A stretch of DNA of 64,000 bases, taken from NCBI RefSeq assembly GCF_003666015.1, contig NZ_QPLT01000002.1:124001-188000 (forward strand), given 5' to 3'. Position 1 is the first letter of the stretch, and each line of letters starts with the position of its first letter. The notes beneath the pieces are model-generated. The model did no database searches. It was not told where the DNA came from and saw only the letters and a program-made list of their open reading frames with translations. A program made the translations under genes and the position numbers. Shown piece by piece: positions 18,091 to 27,647 of this stretch. Origin of the DNA: Halorubrum sp. Atlit-26R (lineage in GTDB: Archaea; Halobacteriota; Halobacteria; Halobacteriales; Haloferacaceae).

Positions 18091-18136
18091 CTTATAAACA
18101 GCCGACAGCAACACCGCACTCTGGTTTATAAATGGC
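18091..18136 (+). repeat. TATA-like flank modules, right side of copy B
   Basis: Two modules in tandem: CTTATAAACAGCCGACAGC from 18091 and GTTTATAAATGGCC from 18124. The first matches the module at 17768-17795. Each resembles a strong haloarchaeal TATA element, but no gene starts just downstream. Confidence 0.6.
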
Positions 18137-18249
18137 CACACTCACGCCATACTACACCTACTCCCGAACTCGATCGAGAACCATCGTTGAACGGCCAGCC
18201 GATTTAAACGAGAACGTGTCTAAAAGAGAGGGATTCCGACGGAGCCGCC

Positions 18250-19263
18250 CTACTCGAACGCCTTCACGCCCAGCGCGGAGGCGGACGCGCCGCCGATCAC
18301 CATCGGGAGCCAGTAGACCGCGCCGCGGAAGACTAAGACTGCGGCGGTGATCGCGGACGCGGCGACCCCGGTCGTGGGGACGAGCAGGCCGACGAGCGCG
18401 GCCTCGATGCCGCCGAGCCCCCCGGGCAGGGGCGTCGCGCCCGCGACGTACGACAGCGGGACGACGAAGACGGGGATCACCGGCGAGATCGGGTGGCCGA
18501 CCGCGGCGAACGCGGCCGTGAGCGCGGCCGCCTGGAAGAGCCAGCCGAGGAGCGAGAGCCCGACGATCCCGAGGAGGCGGGTGCGGTCGGTGCCGACGCG
18601 CTCGATGTCGGCGAAGAAGTTGCCGAGCCGGTCGGCGAGTCCGGCCTCGATCGTCTCGGCGTCGAAGCGGTCGAACCGTCCGAGGAAGGGGCCGACCGCG
18701 CCCGGGACGCGGTCGACGACGGCGACGCGGTAGCGCCAGACGAACGCGATCGCCGAGACGATCGCGGCGATCAGCGCGACCGCGCTCGCGACGGCGAACC
18801 CGACGCGGTCGCCGACCGCGGTGGTGGCCGCGTACGACCCCACGCCGAGGAACACGAGCGACACGGAGGGGACGACGTTGAGCACGTCGACGCTCGCGAT
18901 GCCGACGAGCCCCGTCTCGTATCTGGCCTCGCCGACCTTCGAGATGAGCGCCGCGGCGACCGGCTCGCCGCCGGCCTGCCCGAACGGGGTGACGTTGTTC
19001 GCGAAGGCGGCGCCGCTGTAGACCAAAAAGGCGGTCCGGACCGACAGCTCCACGTCGAGCGCGCCCAACACGGCGCGGAGCATGAGGCTCCACGCCGCGA
19101 GCCAACAGAGCCCGAGGCCGGCGGTCGCGGCGACGAGCGCCGGGTCGGCCCGAGCGAGCGCGTCGACGATGCGATCGACCCCGACGACGACGAAAAGCAC
19201 CGCGAGGAGGAGGACGGCGCCGCCCGCCCCCAAGATTAGCGCGCGCCGCTGTGGGCCTTCCAT
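18250..19263 (-). CDS. Flippase-like membrane protein (LPG synthase TM / UPF0104 family)
   Basis: 337-aa integral membrane protein with about eight helices. Signature segments of the lysylphosphatidylglycerol-synthase TM / AglD-C-terminal family are visible: SGAAFANNVTPFGQAGGEPVAA and PLSYVAGATPLPGGLGGIEAALVGLL. Members are linked to lipid or polyisoprenyl-sugar handling in envelope synthesis. ATG at 19263. It is divergent from an alkaline-phosphatase-like gene and a GT4 gene, which fits an envelope or glycolipid locus. The substrate is not inferable. Confidence 0.85.
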   Translation of the reverse strand: MEGPQRRALILGAGGAVLLLAVLFVVVGVDRIVDALARADPALVAATAGLGLCWLAAWSLMLRAVLGALDVELSVRTAFLVYSGAAFANNVTPFGQAGGEPVAAALISKVGEARYETGLVGIASVDVLNVVPSVSLVFLGVGSYAATTAVGDRVGFAVASAVALIAAIVSAIAFVWRYRVAVVDRVPGAVGPFLGRFDRFDAETIEAGLADRLGNFFADIERVGTDRTRLLGIVGLSLLGWLFQAAALTAAFAAVGHPISPVIPVFVVPLSYVAGATPLPGGLGGIEAALVGLLVPTTGVAASAITAAVLVFRGAVYWLPMVIGGASASALGVKAFE

Positions 19264-19413
19264 AGAACAGGTGGCGCCGTAGCGAACTTGAAACGTCTGC
19301 TTCGCGTCCGTCGGGCGGAGGCCGCCTCCCCGGACTGCGTTCCTTCGGCGGACCCCGCGGTGCCGGGCCGAGAATGAGAATACATACGTACCGCCGGGCC
19401 GACGGCCCACCCA

Positions 19414-20280
19414 ATGGAAGATCAGCGGTTCCTCGAGTCGGAGTGGGATTACTGCCTGGTGCTCGACGCGTGCCGGTACGACGTGTTCGCCGACGTGTAC
19501 GACGAGTACCTCGACGGCACGCTCGAGAAGCGGAAGAGCGTCGGCTCGTCGACGCCGGAGTGGGCGTACCGCACGTTCACCGGCGACCACGACATCGCGT
19601 ACTTCTCCGGGAACCCGTTCATCAACGACCTCGGGATCCCGCTGAACGAGCTGAAGTGGGGCGCCAGTTGCGACTACGAGTGGACCGCCTCCGAGCACAT
19701 CAGCGACATCCACGACGTGTGGAAGACCGACTGGGACGACGACCTCGGTACCGTCCCGCCGGAGGGGCTCGCGGACGCGTTCCACCGGAATCAGGACGCC
19801 GTCGAGCGCGCCGACCGCACCGTCCTCCACTACATGCAGCCGCACGCGCCGTACCTCTCCCGCGGAAAAGGGCAGAAGCTCAAGCAGATCCAGAAGGGGA
19901 TCAGAGAGCAGGGGGAAGCGGAGGAGGACGGCGGAAGCGACGACGACGGCGGCCTGCTCTCCTCGCTCAGCGACTCGGTGCGGCCGAAGATCGAGAGCCG
20001 GCTCGACGACAGCGAGTTCGCGCAGAAGGCCGGTCTGTGGCTCGAACTCGACCCGAAGGACCTGGTGAAGGACGGCACGCGCGTCACCGCGCTGTCGATG
20101 TACGAGGAGAACCTCCGGATCGCCTTAGAGAGCGTCTCGGAGCTGGTCGACGAGCTCGACGGCGACGTCGTCGTCACCGCCGACCACGGCGAGGCGTTCG
20201 GCGAGGAGGGCGTCTGGGAGCACCACATCGAGACGTACATCCCGCCGCTGATGGAGGTCCCGTGGCTGGAAGTCGAGTGA
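19414..20280 (+). CDS. Alkaline-phosphatase-superfamily (sulfatase-like) hydrolase
   Basis: 288-aa cytosolic-looking protein without signal peptide. Metal-site signatures of the alkaline phosphatase/sulfatase superfamily are visible: LVLDACRYD near residue 16 (first metal Asp), VGSSTPEWAY (a Ser/Thr nucleophile candidate), MQPHAPYL, VTADHGEAFGE and EHHIE. A low-complexity acidic segment (EAEEDGGSDDDGG) interrupts the middle. Such proteins often transfer or remove phosphate or sulfate groups on envelope glycans. It sits 34 bp before a GT4 glycosyltransferase on the same strand. Activity is inferred from the fold only. Confidence 0.8.
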   Translation: MEDQRFLESEWDYCLVLDACRYDVFADVYDEYLDGTLEKRKSVGSSTPEWAYRTFTGDHDIAYFSGNPFINDLGIPLNELKWGASCDYEWTASEHISDIHDVWKTDWDDDLGTVPPEGLADAFHRNQDAVERADRTVLHYMQPHAPYLSRGKGQKLKQIQKGIREQGEAEEDGGSDDDGGLLSSLSDSVRPKIESRLDDSEFAQKAGLWLELDPKDLVKDGTRVTALSMYEENLRIALESVSELVDELDGDVVVTADHGEAFGEEGVWEHHIETYIPPLMEVPWLEVE

Positions 20281-20314
20281 TCGGCCGCTCCCGGACCTGC
20301 TCCCGGTGTCGACG

Positions 20315-21346
20315 ATGAAGGTCAGCCACTATTTCGAGCTCGAAGAGCACGTCACCGGCGGCATGGCGGCGTCCGTCGACCACCAGCGGAAGATGTTCGA
20401 CCGGGCCGGCATCGAGTACACCACCGAGCCGACGCTGGACGCCGACGTGCTTCACCTCAACCTGATGGGGCCGCGCTCGGTCTGGTACGCGCGCCGCGCC
20501 CGAAAGACCGGGGTCCCCGTCGTCGCGCACACCCACGTCACGGCCGAGGACTTCGGCGACAGCTTCCGGTTCACGAACGCGCTCGCGCGGCCGCTCAGGC
20601 CGTACCTCCGGCGCGCCTACGGGCTCGCCGACCGGCTCGTCTGTCCCTCCGAGTACAACCGCGACGTGATCGAGGGGTACACCGACGCGCCGACCACGGT
20701 GATATCGAACGGCGTCGACCGCGAGAAGCTGGCGGGGTTCGAGTCGCTGGAAGGCGAGTACCGCGAGCGCTACGACCTCGACCCGCCGACGGTGTTCATG
20801 GTCGGCCACGTGATCAAGCGGAAAGGGTTGGAGACGTTCGTCGAGACGGCCCACCGGACCCCCGACGTCGACTTCGCGTGGTTCGGCCACGTCGACCGTT
20901 CCCTGAAGGGTCGCGAGACGAAGCGGCTCATCGACGAGGCGCCGTCGAACTGCACGTTCACGGGGTTCGTCGACGACATCCGCGGCGCGTACGCCGCCGG
21001 CGACGTCTTCTGTTTCCCGACCCACGAGGAGAACGAGGGGATCGCGCTCTTAGAGGCGATGGCGGCCGGGAAGCCGCTCGTCGTGCGCGACATCGAGACG
21101 TTCTCGTGGCTCGAAGACGGCGAGGAGTGCCTGAAGGTGGGCAGCGAGGGCGACGGGGAGAGCGCGCCGGGCGGAGCCGACGACGCACGCGGCGACAACG
21201 TCGAGGGGTTCGTCGACGCGATCGACGAGCTCCGCGACCCCGAGCGCCGCGCGGAGCTCGGCGCGACCGCCGCCGAACGCAGTCAGGAGTTCTCGCTCGA
21301 CGCGATCGCCGATCGGTACCGGTCACTGTACGCGGATCTGGTGTAG
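20315..21346 (+). CDS. GT4-family glycosyltransferase
   Basis: 343-aa GT-B glycosyltransferase. The N-terminal domain begins MKVSHYFELEEHVTGGMAAS with a Gly-Gly loop. The C-terminal domain shows MVGHVIKRKGLETFVETA and FPTHEENEGIALLEAMAAGKPLV, with the E-x7-E motif of retaining GT4 enzymes. An acidic insert near residues 280-300 is haloarchaeal in style. A GTG three codons upstream (20306) is a possible alternative start, but the ATG at 20315 begins the conserved strand directly. It probably shares a transcript with the phosphatase-like gene. Confidence 0.87.
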   Translation: MKVSHYFELEEHVTGGMAASVDHQRKMFDRAGIEYTTEPTLDADVLHLNLMGPRSVWYARRARKTGVPVVAHTHVTAEDFGDSFRFTNALARPLRPYLRRAYGLADRLVCPSEYNRDVIEGYTDAPTTVISNGVDREKLAGFESLEGEYRERYDLDPPTVFMVGHVIKRKGLETFVETAHRTPDVDFAWFGHVDRSLKGRETKRLIDEAPSNCTFTGFVDDIRGAYAAGDVFCFPTHEENEGIALLEAMAAGKPLVVRDIETFSWLEDGEECLKVGSEGDGESAPGGADDARGDNVEGFVDAIDELRDPERRAELGATAAERSQEFSLDAIADRYRSLYADLV

Positions 21347-21434
21347 ACCGCCCCGAACGGCGGATCGTCGGCTTCTCACGGAAACTTGCGAAAACCGCAG
21401 TTGGTATGTCGGCCCGTCGACTCCGTAGAGGCAA

Positions 21435-22211
21435 ATGACTCGAGTGAGCGTTATCGGCTGCGGTAACATGGGGGGCGCCCTGCTCCGGGGGCTCGCCCGC
21501 GCGGAGGGGTACCACCTGACGGCGATCGACCTCGACCCCGAGGCGCTCGCCGCGATCGAAGACACGGTCGACGAGACGACCGACGACGTGGCGGCGGCGC
21601 GCGACGCCGACGTCGTCGTCCTCGCGGTGAAGCCGGACGTGGCGCCGGCCGTCCTCGACGACCTCGAACTGCGCGCGGACCAGCAGCTCGTGACGCTGGC
21701 CGCGGGGCTCCCCCGCGAGTTCGTCGCCGAGCGCACCGAGGCGCCCGTCGTCCGGATCATGCCCAACCTCGCGGCGGAGACGGGCGACATGGCCGCGGCC
21801 GCGACGAACGAGGGCCTCACCGACGAGGTCCGCGCGATGCTCGACGCGGTCGGCGAGTTCGTCGAGGTCGACGAGTCCCTGATGCACGTCTCGACCGCGG
21901 TCAACGGCAGCGGTCCCGCCTTCGCCTTCTACCTGATCGACGCGATGAAACAGGGCGGGATCGACGGCGGGCTCGACCCCGAGCAGGCGGAGACGCTGGC
22001 CGCCCAGACGTTCAAGGGCGCCGCGGAGACGGTGCTGCGCGACGACCGGAGCGTCGACGAGCTCATCGACGCGGTCTGCTCGCCGAACGGCACGACCATC
22101 GAGGGGATGGACGCGCTGTGGGACAGCGACGCCGACGCGGCGGTCGAAGACGCCGTGGCGGCCGCGGAGCGCCGGTCCCGCGAGCTCGCAGAGGCGTTCG
22201 ACGATGCCTGA
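21435..22211 (+). CDS. proC: Pyrroline-5-carboxylate reductase
   Basis: 258-aa NAD(P)H-dependent enzyme for the last step of proline synthesis. The Rossmann loop [17 protein letters not shown] opens the protein. [29 protein letters not shown] and the dimerisation helix [16 protein letters not shown] follow. The C-terminal [10 protein letters not shown] is the family's substrate loop. It is the first gene of an overlapping proC-proB-proA operon and overlaps proB by 8 bp. Confidence 0.95.
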   Translation: MTRVSVIGCGNMGGALLRGLARAEGYHLTAIDLDPEALAAIEDTVDETTDDVAAARDADVVVLAVKPDVAPAVLDDLELRADQQLVTLAAGLPREFVAERTEAPVVRIMPNLAAETGDMAAAATNEGLTDEVRAMLDAVGEFVEVDESLMHVSTAVNGSGPAFAFYLIDAMKQGGIDGGLDPEQAETLAAQTFKGAAETVLRDDRSVDELIDAVCSPNGTTIEGMDALWDSDADAAVEDAVAAAERRSRELAEAFDDA

Positions 22212-23079
22212 GGACGCGGGCGTCGAGCGCGTGGGCGCGACCGACGGCGATCGGGTCGAAGCCGCCCGACGGGAGGCGGCCGCGGCCGACCGCGTGATCG
22301 TCAAGGCGGGGACGAACTCGCTGACCGACGAGGACTCGCGGCTCGACCGCGTGAAGCTCGACAAGCTCGTCGCGGACGTGATGGACCTCCGCGAGCGCGG
22401 CACGGAGGTCGTGTTGGTCTCCTCGGGGGCGGTCGGTGCCGGCACGGGCCGGCTCGACGAGGGCCCGGAGTCGCGCGAGGGCGTCGACTCTATCGCGGAG
22501 AGCCAGGCGCTCTCGACGGTCGGCCAGGGCCTGCTGATGCGCCACTACACGCAGAGCTTCGAGCGGTTCGACCAGGACGTCGCACAGATACTCGTGACCG
22601 GGACCGACCTCGACGCGCCCGAGCGGTTCGACAACTTCACGAACACGGTCGAGACGCTGCTGTCGTGGGGGGTCGTCCCCGTCGTCAACGAGAACGACGC
22701 GGTGGCGACCGACGAGCTGCGGATCGGGGACAACGACATGCTGTCGGCGTCGATCGCGATCGGGCTCGACGCCGACCTCCTCGTGACGCTCACCGACGTC
22801 GACGGCGTCTACACCGGGAACCCGAAGCGCGACGACGACGCGGCGCTGATCGAGGCGGTCGACGACGGCTACGAGCGGCTCCGCGAGATCGTCGGCGACG
22901 GCACCGAGACCGACTTCGGCGGGATCCGCACGAAGGTCGAGGGCGCCCACGACGTGAGCCGCAACGGGATCCCCGCGATCATCGCGGGATCGGCCGAGCG
23001 CGACGTGTTAGCGCGGATCGCAGCGGGTAAGCCGACGGGCACGCTATTCGTGCCGAAGACGGGTGACGACCATGAGTGA
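22204..23079 (+). CDS. proB: Glutamate 5-kinase
   Basis: 291-aa amino-acid kinase making gamma-glutamyl phosphate. Conserved pieces: [15 protein letters not shown] (phosphate loop), [56 protein letters not shown] and [13 protein letters not shown]. There is no C-terminal PUA domain, unlike E. coli ProB. A roughly 30-residue N-terminal extension precedes the kinase core. It is the middle gene of proCBA, overlapping both neighbours by 8 bp, which implies translational coupling. Confidence 0.94.
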   Translation: MPEDAGVERVGATDGDRVEAARREAAAADRVIVKAGTNSLTDEDSRLDRVKLDKLVADVMDLRERGTEVVLVSSGAVGAGTGRLDEGPESREGVDSIAESQALSTVGQGLLMRHYTQSFERFDQDVAQILVTGTDLDAPERFDNFTNTVETLLSWGVVPVVNENDAVATDELRIGDNDMLSASIAIGLDADLLVTLTDVDGVYTGNPKRDDDAALIEAVDDGYERLREIVGDGTETDFGGIRTKVEGAHDVSRNGIPAIIAGSAERDVLARIAAGKPTGTLFVPKTGDDHE

Positions 23080-24427
23080 GAGCCACACCGAACCGGACAC
23101 CGACGTCGAGGCCGACACGGACGAACTGGCACGCCGGGCCGAGCGCGCGGCCCTGCGGCTCGCGAACGCCGACGAGGCGACCCGAAACGAGGCGCTCCGG
23201 TCGATCGCCGACACGATCCGCGAGCGCGAGGCCGAGATCCTGGCGGCCAACGCCGAGGACGTCGAGGCGGCCGAGGCGATGCTCGCCGACGGCGAGTACA
23301 CGCAGGCGCTGGTCGATCGGCTGAAGCTCGACGAGACGAAGGTCGAGGAGATCGCCTCGATGGTCGAGGCGGTCGCCGAACAGGACGACCCGCTCGGCGA
23401 GACGCTGGCGGCGCGCGAGCTCGACGAGGACCTCGAGCTGTACCGGGTCGCGGTGCCGATCGGCGTGGTCGCGACGGTGTTCGAGTCGCGGCCCGACGCC
23501 CTGGTCCAGATCGCGGCGCTCGCGCTGAAGTCCGGCAACGCCGTCGTCCTCAAGGGCGGCAGCGAGGCCAGCGAGTCGAACCGCGTCCTCCACGAGGCGA
23601 TCGTCGACGCGACCGCGGACCTCCCCGACGGGTGGGCCGCGCTCGTCGAGGCCCACGAGGAAGTCGACCGGCTGCTCGAGCTCGACGACCGCGTCGACCT
23701 CGTGATGCCGCGCGGCTCCTCGGAGTTCGTCTCCTACATCCAGCAGAACACCCAGATCCCCGTTTTAGGCCACACCGAGGGGATCTGTCACGTGTACGTC
23801 GACGCGGACGCGGACCTGGAGATGGCGGAAGACGTCGCCTTCGACGCGAAGGTCCAGTACCCCGCCGTCTGCAACGCGGTCGAGACGCTGTTGGTCCACG
23901 AGTCCGTCGCCGACGCGTTCCTCCCGGACCTCGTCGCGCGCTACGAGGAGAGCGGCGTCGAACTGCGCGGCGACGAGCGCACGCGCGAGGTCGTCGACGT
24001 CGACCCCGCGACCGACGACGACTGGGACACCGAGTACGGTGACCTCGAACTGTCGATCAAGGTCGTCGGCGACGCCTACGCCGCGATCGAACACGTCAAC
24101 GAGCACGGCTCGAAACACACCGAGTCGATCCTCACCGAGGACCCGGAGACCGCGGAGACGTTCATGACGGGCGTCGACGCCGCGAGCGTCTTCCACAACG
24201 CGTCGACGCGGTTCGCGGACGGCTACCGCTACGGCCTCGGCGCCGAGGTCGGCATCTCGACCGGGAAGATCCACGCCCGCGGCCCGGTCGGCTTAGAGGG
24301 GCTGACGACGTACAAGTACTACCTCGAGGGCGACGGCCACCTCGTCGCGAGCTACAGCGGCGAGGACGCGGTCCCGTTCACGCACCGCGAGCTCGACGGC
24401 GCCGAGTGGACGCCCGGTGGGCGGTGA
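23072..24427 (+). CDS. proA: Gamma-glutamyl phosphate reductase
   Basis: 451-aa aldehyde-dehydrogenase-superfamily enzyme converting glutamyl phosphate to glutamate semialdehyde. Visible: [50 protein letters not shown], and the catalytic Cys region [16 protein letters not shown]. The ATG at 23072 overlaps the proB stop. Two upstream in-frame codons (from a GTG at 23063) are less likely. It completes the three-step glutamate-to-proline route in one operon. Confidence 0.95.
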   Translation: MSESHTEPDTDVEADTDELARRAERAALRLANADEATRNEALRSIADTIREREAEILAANAEDVEAAEAMLADGEYTQALVDRLKLDETKVEEIASMVEAVAEQDDPLGETLAARELDEDLELYRVAVPIGVVATVFESRPDALVQIAALALKSGNAVVLKGGSEASESNRVLHEAIVDATADLPDGWAALVEAHEEVDRLLELDDRVDLVMPRGSSEFVSYIQQNTQIPVLGHTEGICHVYVDADADLEMAEDVAFDAKVQYPAVCNAVETLLVHESVADAFLPDLVARYEESGVELRGDERTREVVDVDPATDDDWDTEYGDLELSIKVVGDAYAAIEHVNEHGSKHTESILTEDPETAETFMTGVDAASVFHNASTRFADGYRYGLGAEVGISTGKIHARGPVGLEGLTTYKYYLEGDGHLVASYSGEDAVPFTHRELDGAEWTPGGR

Positions 24428-24456
24428 CCGCAGTCGAGGCCCCGAGAGCGACCCTG

Positions 24457-25110
24457 CTACCCCTGTAACAGGTTCATGACCTCGTCGGCGACGTCGGGCT
24501 CGACGGCGACGACGTAGCGCTCGCCCGGGGTCAGCGACGTGTCGGAGCGGGCGATCCGGTGGCCGTCGGCGTCGGAGACGACGACCGCGCCCGCCGGGAA
24601 GCGGACCTCGGTGAGCGACTTCCCGGCCGCCGGGGCCCCCTCCGCGACCCGGATGAGCATGATGTCGAGGTTCCCCGTCACGTCGGCCAGCGTCTGGACG
24701 TCGCTGCCGAGGACCTCGTTCGCCGCCACCCGGGCCCCGGCCCGCTCGGGGAACAGCACCGCGTCGACGAAGCGCGTGTACGCCTCGCCGGCGGTGCGGT
24801 CGATTCGGGCGACCGTCCGGATCCCCGGGGACAGCTCCGAGGCCGCCAGACAGACCGCGAGGTTCAGCCCCGTCTCGCCGGTAAGCGCGGCGATCGCGTC
24901 GGCGTCCTCGATGCCCGCCTGTTCGATGATGTCGGGGTTCGTCGCGTCGCCGCGGATCACCGTCGCGATCCACTCGTCGGCGATCTCGGAGACGACCGCC
25001 TCGTCGCGTTCGACGATCGTCACCTCGTGGCCGCGGTCCGCGAGGATCTCCGCCGTCTGGAAGCCGACGCGTCCGCCGCCCGCGATCACGATGTCGAGTG
25101 AGCTTGGCAT
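24457..25110 (-). CDS. TrkA-type NAD-binding regulatory protein (RCK)
   Basis: 217-aa soluble protein: TrkA_N Rossmann domain (LDIVIAGGGRVGFQTAEIL, GxGxxG-type) followed by a TrkA_C-like domain (DIMLIRVAEGAPAAGKSL...GERYVVAVEP). It starts 5 bp downstream of the APC permease gene on the same strand, so the two are surely co-transcribed. Here TrkA_N/TrkA_C probably acts as a ligand-gated regulatory subunit of the permease rather than of a K+ channel. A homologue of identical length and similar sequence lies on the other side of the permease (26774-27427). Confidence 0.88.
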   Translation of the reverse strand: MPSSLDIVIAGGGRVGFQTAEILADRGHEVTIVERDEAVVSEIADEWIATVIRGDATNPDIIEQAGIEDADAIAALTGETGLNLAVCLAASELSPGIRTVARIDRTAGEAYTRFVDAVLFPERAGARVAANEVLGSDVQTLADVTGNLDIMLIRVAEGAPAAGKSLTEVRFPAGAVVVSDADGHRIARSDTSLTPGERYVVAVEPDVADEVMNLLQG

Positions 25111-25114
25111 GGGT

Positions 25115-26569
25115 TCAGTCCTCCGTCTCCGTGGTCATCTCGGCCTCGGCGGCCGCCGGCCCGGAGTCCGGCTCCGCGCGCAGCCTGTTGAGGGTGAGGT
25201 ACGCGGCCCCGCCGAGCAGGATCCATCCGGCGCTGAGCCCCAACGCCAGCGGGTCCGTCCGCAGCAGGTACTCCACGAGCACGCCCGTCAGGACCAGGTT
25301 GAGCGCGATTCCGATCAGCGGCGGGGCGGGGTAGAACGGCATCTCGTAGGGGCGGTGCATGTTCGGGCGCTCCCGGCGGAGCCTGATCGCCGCGACGTTG
25401 ACGATGACGAACGACAGCAGGAAAAACAGGCTCGACATGTTGCCGGCGCTCTGGGTCGGCAGCGCGACCGAGCCGAGCATCACCACCGCGCTGGCGAGGA
25501 TCGCGACGAACGGCGTCCCGTACCGGTGGTGGATCTGGCCGAACGAGGGGAGCAGCTGCCCCTCGCGCCCCATCGAGAACGCGACCCGAGAGGAGGCGAT
25601 CACGACCGCGTTCAGCGCCGTCAGCGTCGAGAACACCGCGCCGAAGACGACGAGCGCGCCGCCGTTCTGAATGATCGGCAGTCCGGTCGGCATGAACGAG
25701 GTCGCCGCCTCGGCGATCCCAGCCTCCCCCGCCTCGGCGAGTCCGCTCGCGCCGAGCGTCCCGACGGCGACGGCGACGACCGCCAGGTAGACGACCACGG
25801 TCACCGCCAGGCTCGCGAAGATCGCCTTCGGAATGTTCTCGCGGGGATTCTTCACCTCCTCGGTGACCGTGGTGATGAGGTCGTACCCCTCGAAGGCGAT
25901 GAAGGTGAGCCCCATCGCCGGCAGCACGGCGGCCGCGCCGCTCCCCTCGGGGAACAGCGGCTGGAACTCGGCGCCCGAGAACATCGGCGACGCCAGCCCG
26001 AAGGCGACGAACACCAGCAGGATCGCCACCTTGATGATCGTGAACACCGTCTCGGCGCTCCCGCTGGCGGCGGTCGAGACGGCGTTGAGCGCGACGAGCC
26101 CGAACACCGCGGCGAACGCCAGCAGGAACCCCGTCGGGACCGCCGCGTCGACGACCGGCAGGGCGAGGGCGCCGACCTCCTCCGGCGGTCGGACGACCCC
26201 GTACACGTGAAGCAGTTCGAGGAAGTTCGGGGCGAACCCGAGCGCGTACAGCGCCCCCGCGATCATGTAGGCGAACCAGAGCATCCACCCCATGATGAAC
26301 GACGAGAGGTCGTCGAAGATCTCGCGGACGAAGGCGTACCCGCCGCCGCTCTTCGGGATCGAGCTGGCGAGCTCGGCGTACGAGAGTCCGGTGAAGGCGG
26401 TGACGACGCCGTTCAATGCGAAGACGACGATCGCCGCCGGGCCCGCGATCTCGGCGGCCAATCCGGTCAACACGAAGATGCCGGCGCCGATCATCGCTCC
26501 CATTCCGATCATCGTCGCGTCAAGCAGCCCCAGTTCGGCCTCGGGGGACCGGGTCTGTTCCCCACTCAT
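25115..26569 (-). CDS. APC-family amino acid permease
   Basis: 484-aa transporter with about 12 TM helices. The N-terminal APC signature LLDATMIGMGAMIGAGIFVLTGLAA is clear. TM6-region LTFIAFEGYDLITTVTEEVKNPRENIPKAI and the helix-8 region SSRVAFSMGREGQLLPSFGQIH are also typical. The C-terminus is a short hydrophilic tail. The start at 26569 (ATG of MSGEQTRSPEAELG) is preferred. An upstream frame from 26632 adds an Arg-rich stretch without conserved features. It is followed by a TrkA-type gene; the substrate is probably an amino acid. Confidence 0.9.
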   Translation of the reverse strand: MSGEQTRSPEAELGLLDATMIGMGAMIGAGIFVLTGLAAEIAGPAAIVVFALNGVVTAFTGLSYAELASSIPKSGGGYAFVREIFDDLSSFIMGWMLWFAYMIAGALYALGFAPNFLELLHVYGVVRPPEEVGALALPVVDAAVPTGFLLAFAAVFGLVALNAVSTAASGSAETVFTIIKVAILLVFVAFGLASPMFSGAEFQPLFPEGSGAAAVLPAMGLTFIAFEGYDLITTVTEEVKNPRENIPKAIFASLAVTVVVYLAVVAVAVGTLGASGLAEAGEAGIAEAATSFMPTGLPIIQNGGALVVFGAVFSTLTALNAVVIASSRVAFSMGREGQLLPSFGQIHHRYGTPFVAILASAVVMLGSVALPTQSAGNMSSLFFLLSFVIVNVAAIRLRRERPNMHRPYEMPFYPAPPLIGIALNLVLTGVLVEYLLRTDPLALGLSAGWILLGGAAYLTLNRLRAEPDSGPAAAEAEMTTETED

Positions 26570-26773
26570 CGCTCGGGAGCGCCGCGTCCGAGTTCGTCCA
26601 TCGTACGCTCGGATCCGGACGGTCTCGACCACTTCATATCCGGTGAGAGTTTCCCCGACCTGGGAATCGTGTCGTGGGCTGATAACGGTTTATCCGCGGC
26701 GCCCGTGTCCGGCGTTCCGGACGTGTAGGAACGTCGGCCGGATTGAAGGCGCTGCGGGCCGAGACCCGGCACG

Positions 26774-27427
26774 ATGACTCGAACGAAGCGGTTCGTCATC
26801 GCCGGCGGGGGTCGGGTCGGGCTGCGGACCGCGGAGAACCTCACGGAGCAGGGACACGAAGTGCTGCTGATCGAGGTCGACGGGGACCGCGTCGAGGAGT
26901 TAGCCGACGCGTACCTCGGACCGGTGATCCACGGCGACGCCACGGACCAGTCGATTCTCAGGCAGGCGGACCTCGGCGACGCCGACGCGATCGCGGCGCT
27001 CACCGACGAGACGGAGACGAACACGGAGATCTGCCTGACGGCCCACTACCTCGAGCCGTCGATCCGGACGCTCGCCCGATCGGAGACGGCCACGGAGCCG
27101 GACCACGACGAGGTCGTCGACGCCACCCTCCTCCCGCAGTCGCTCGGCGGCGACCATGCGGCCGACATGCTCACGGGCGAGGGGATTCGGACGCTCGTGT
27201 ACCCCACCGCCGACCTCGACATCATCGAGGTGACGGTCGCCGAGTCGGCCCCGGTGGCGGGGAGACGACTCGACGAGGTCGCTCTTCCCGCCGGGAGCCT
27301 CCTCATTTCCACCGCGGACCGGGACGGTCTCGCCGGCCCCGAAACGATGCTGGAGGCCTCCGAACGGTACATCCTCGCGGTGGAGTCCGACGTCGTCGAC
27401 GAGGTCGTCAACCTCTTTCGCGGCTGA
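26774..27427 (+). CDS. TrkA-type NAD-binding regulatory protein, second copy
   Basis: 217-aa paralogue of 24457-25110. It begins KRFVIAGGGRVGLRTAENL and ends SERYILAVESDVVDEVVNLFRG, nearly the same architecture and the same length. It is transcribed divergently from the APC permease across a 204-bp gap. This places one regulator on each side of the transporter. The gene appears intact and presumably arose by duplication with divergence. Nucleotide binding is inferred from the GxGxxG loop. Confidence 0.87.
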   Translation: MTRTKRFVIAGGGRVGLRTAENLTEQGHEVLLIEVDGDRVEELADAYLGPVIHGDATDQSILRQADLGDADAIAALTDETETNTEICLTAHYLEPSIRTLARSETATEPDHDEVVDATLLPQSLGGDHAADMLTGEGIRTLVYPTADLDIIEVTVAESAPVAGRRLDEVALPAGSLLISTADRDGLAGPETMLEASERYILAVESDVVDEVVNLFRG

Positions 27428-27613
27428 CCGCGTCGCTTCCGATCGGACGCCGTGACCGGGTTTCGCGGGGATACTCGGTGACCGCCTATCGTTCCGATTC
27501 GGCCTGTATTTAGTATAGCGACATATGATTTATTTGTTCGGGGTCGAACAGATTTTTGTCGTTTCAGGAGCAACGGATATCGGCACTGGGCCACCAATTC
27601 GGACGCACTCCGG

Positions 27614-27621
27614 AATAATTA
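27614..27621 (+). promoter_or_regulatory. TATA-like box of MBL hydrolase gene
   Basis: AATAATTA lies about 30 nt before the ATG at 27648. The preceding 27500-27600 stretch is AT-rich and contains a short palindrome, GTTCGGGGTCGAAC, starting at about 27538. Confidence 0.5.
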
Positions 27622-27647
27622 CCCCCGCCGCATCCGCATCGACGCCC

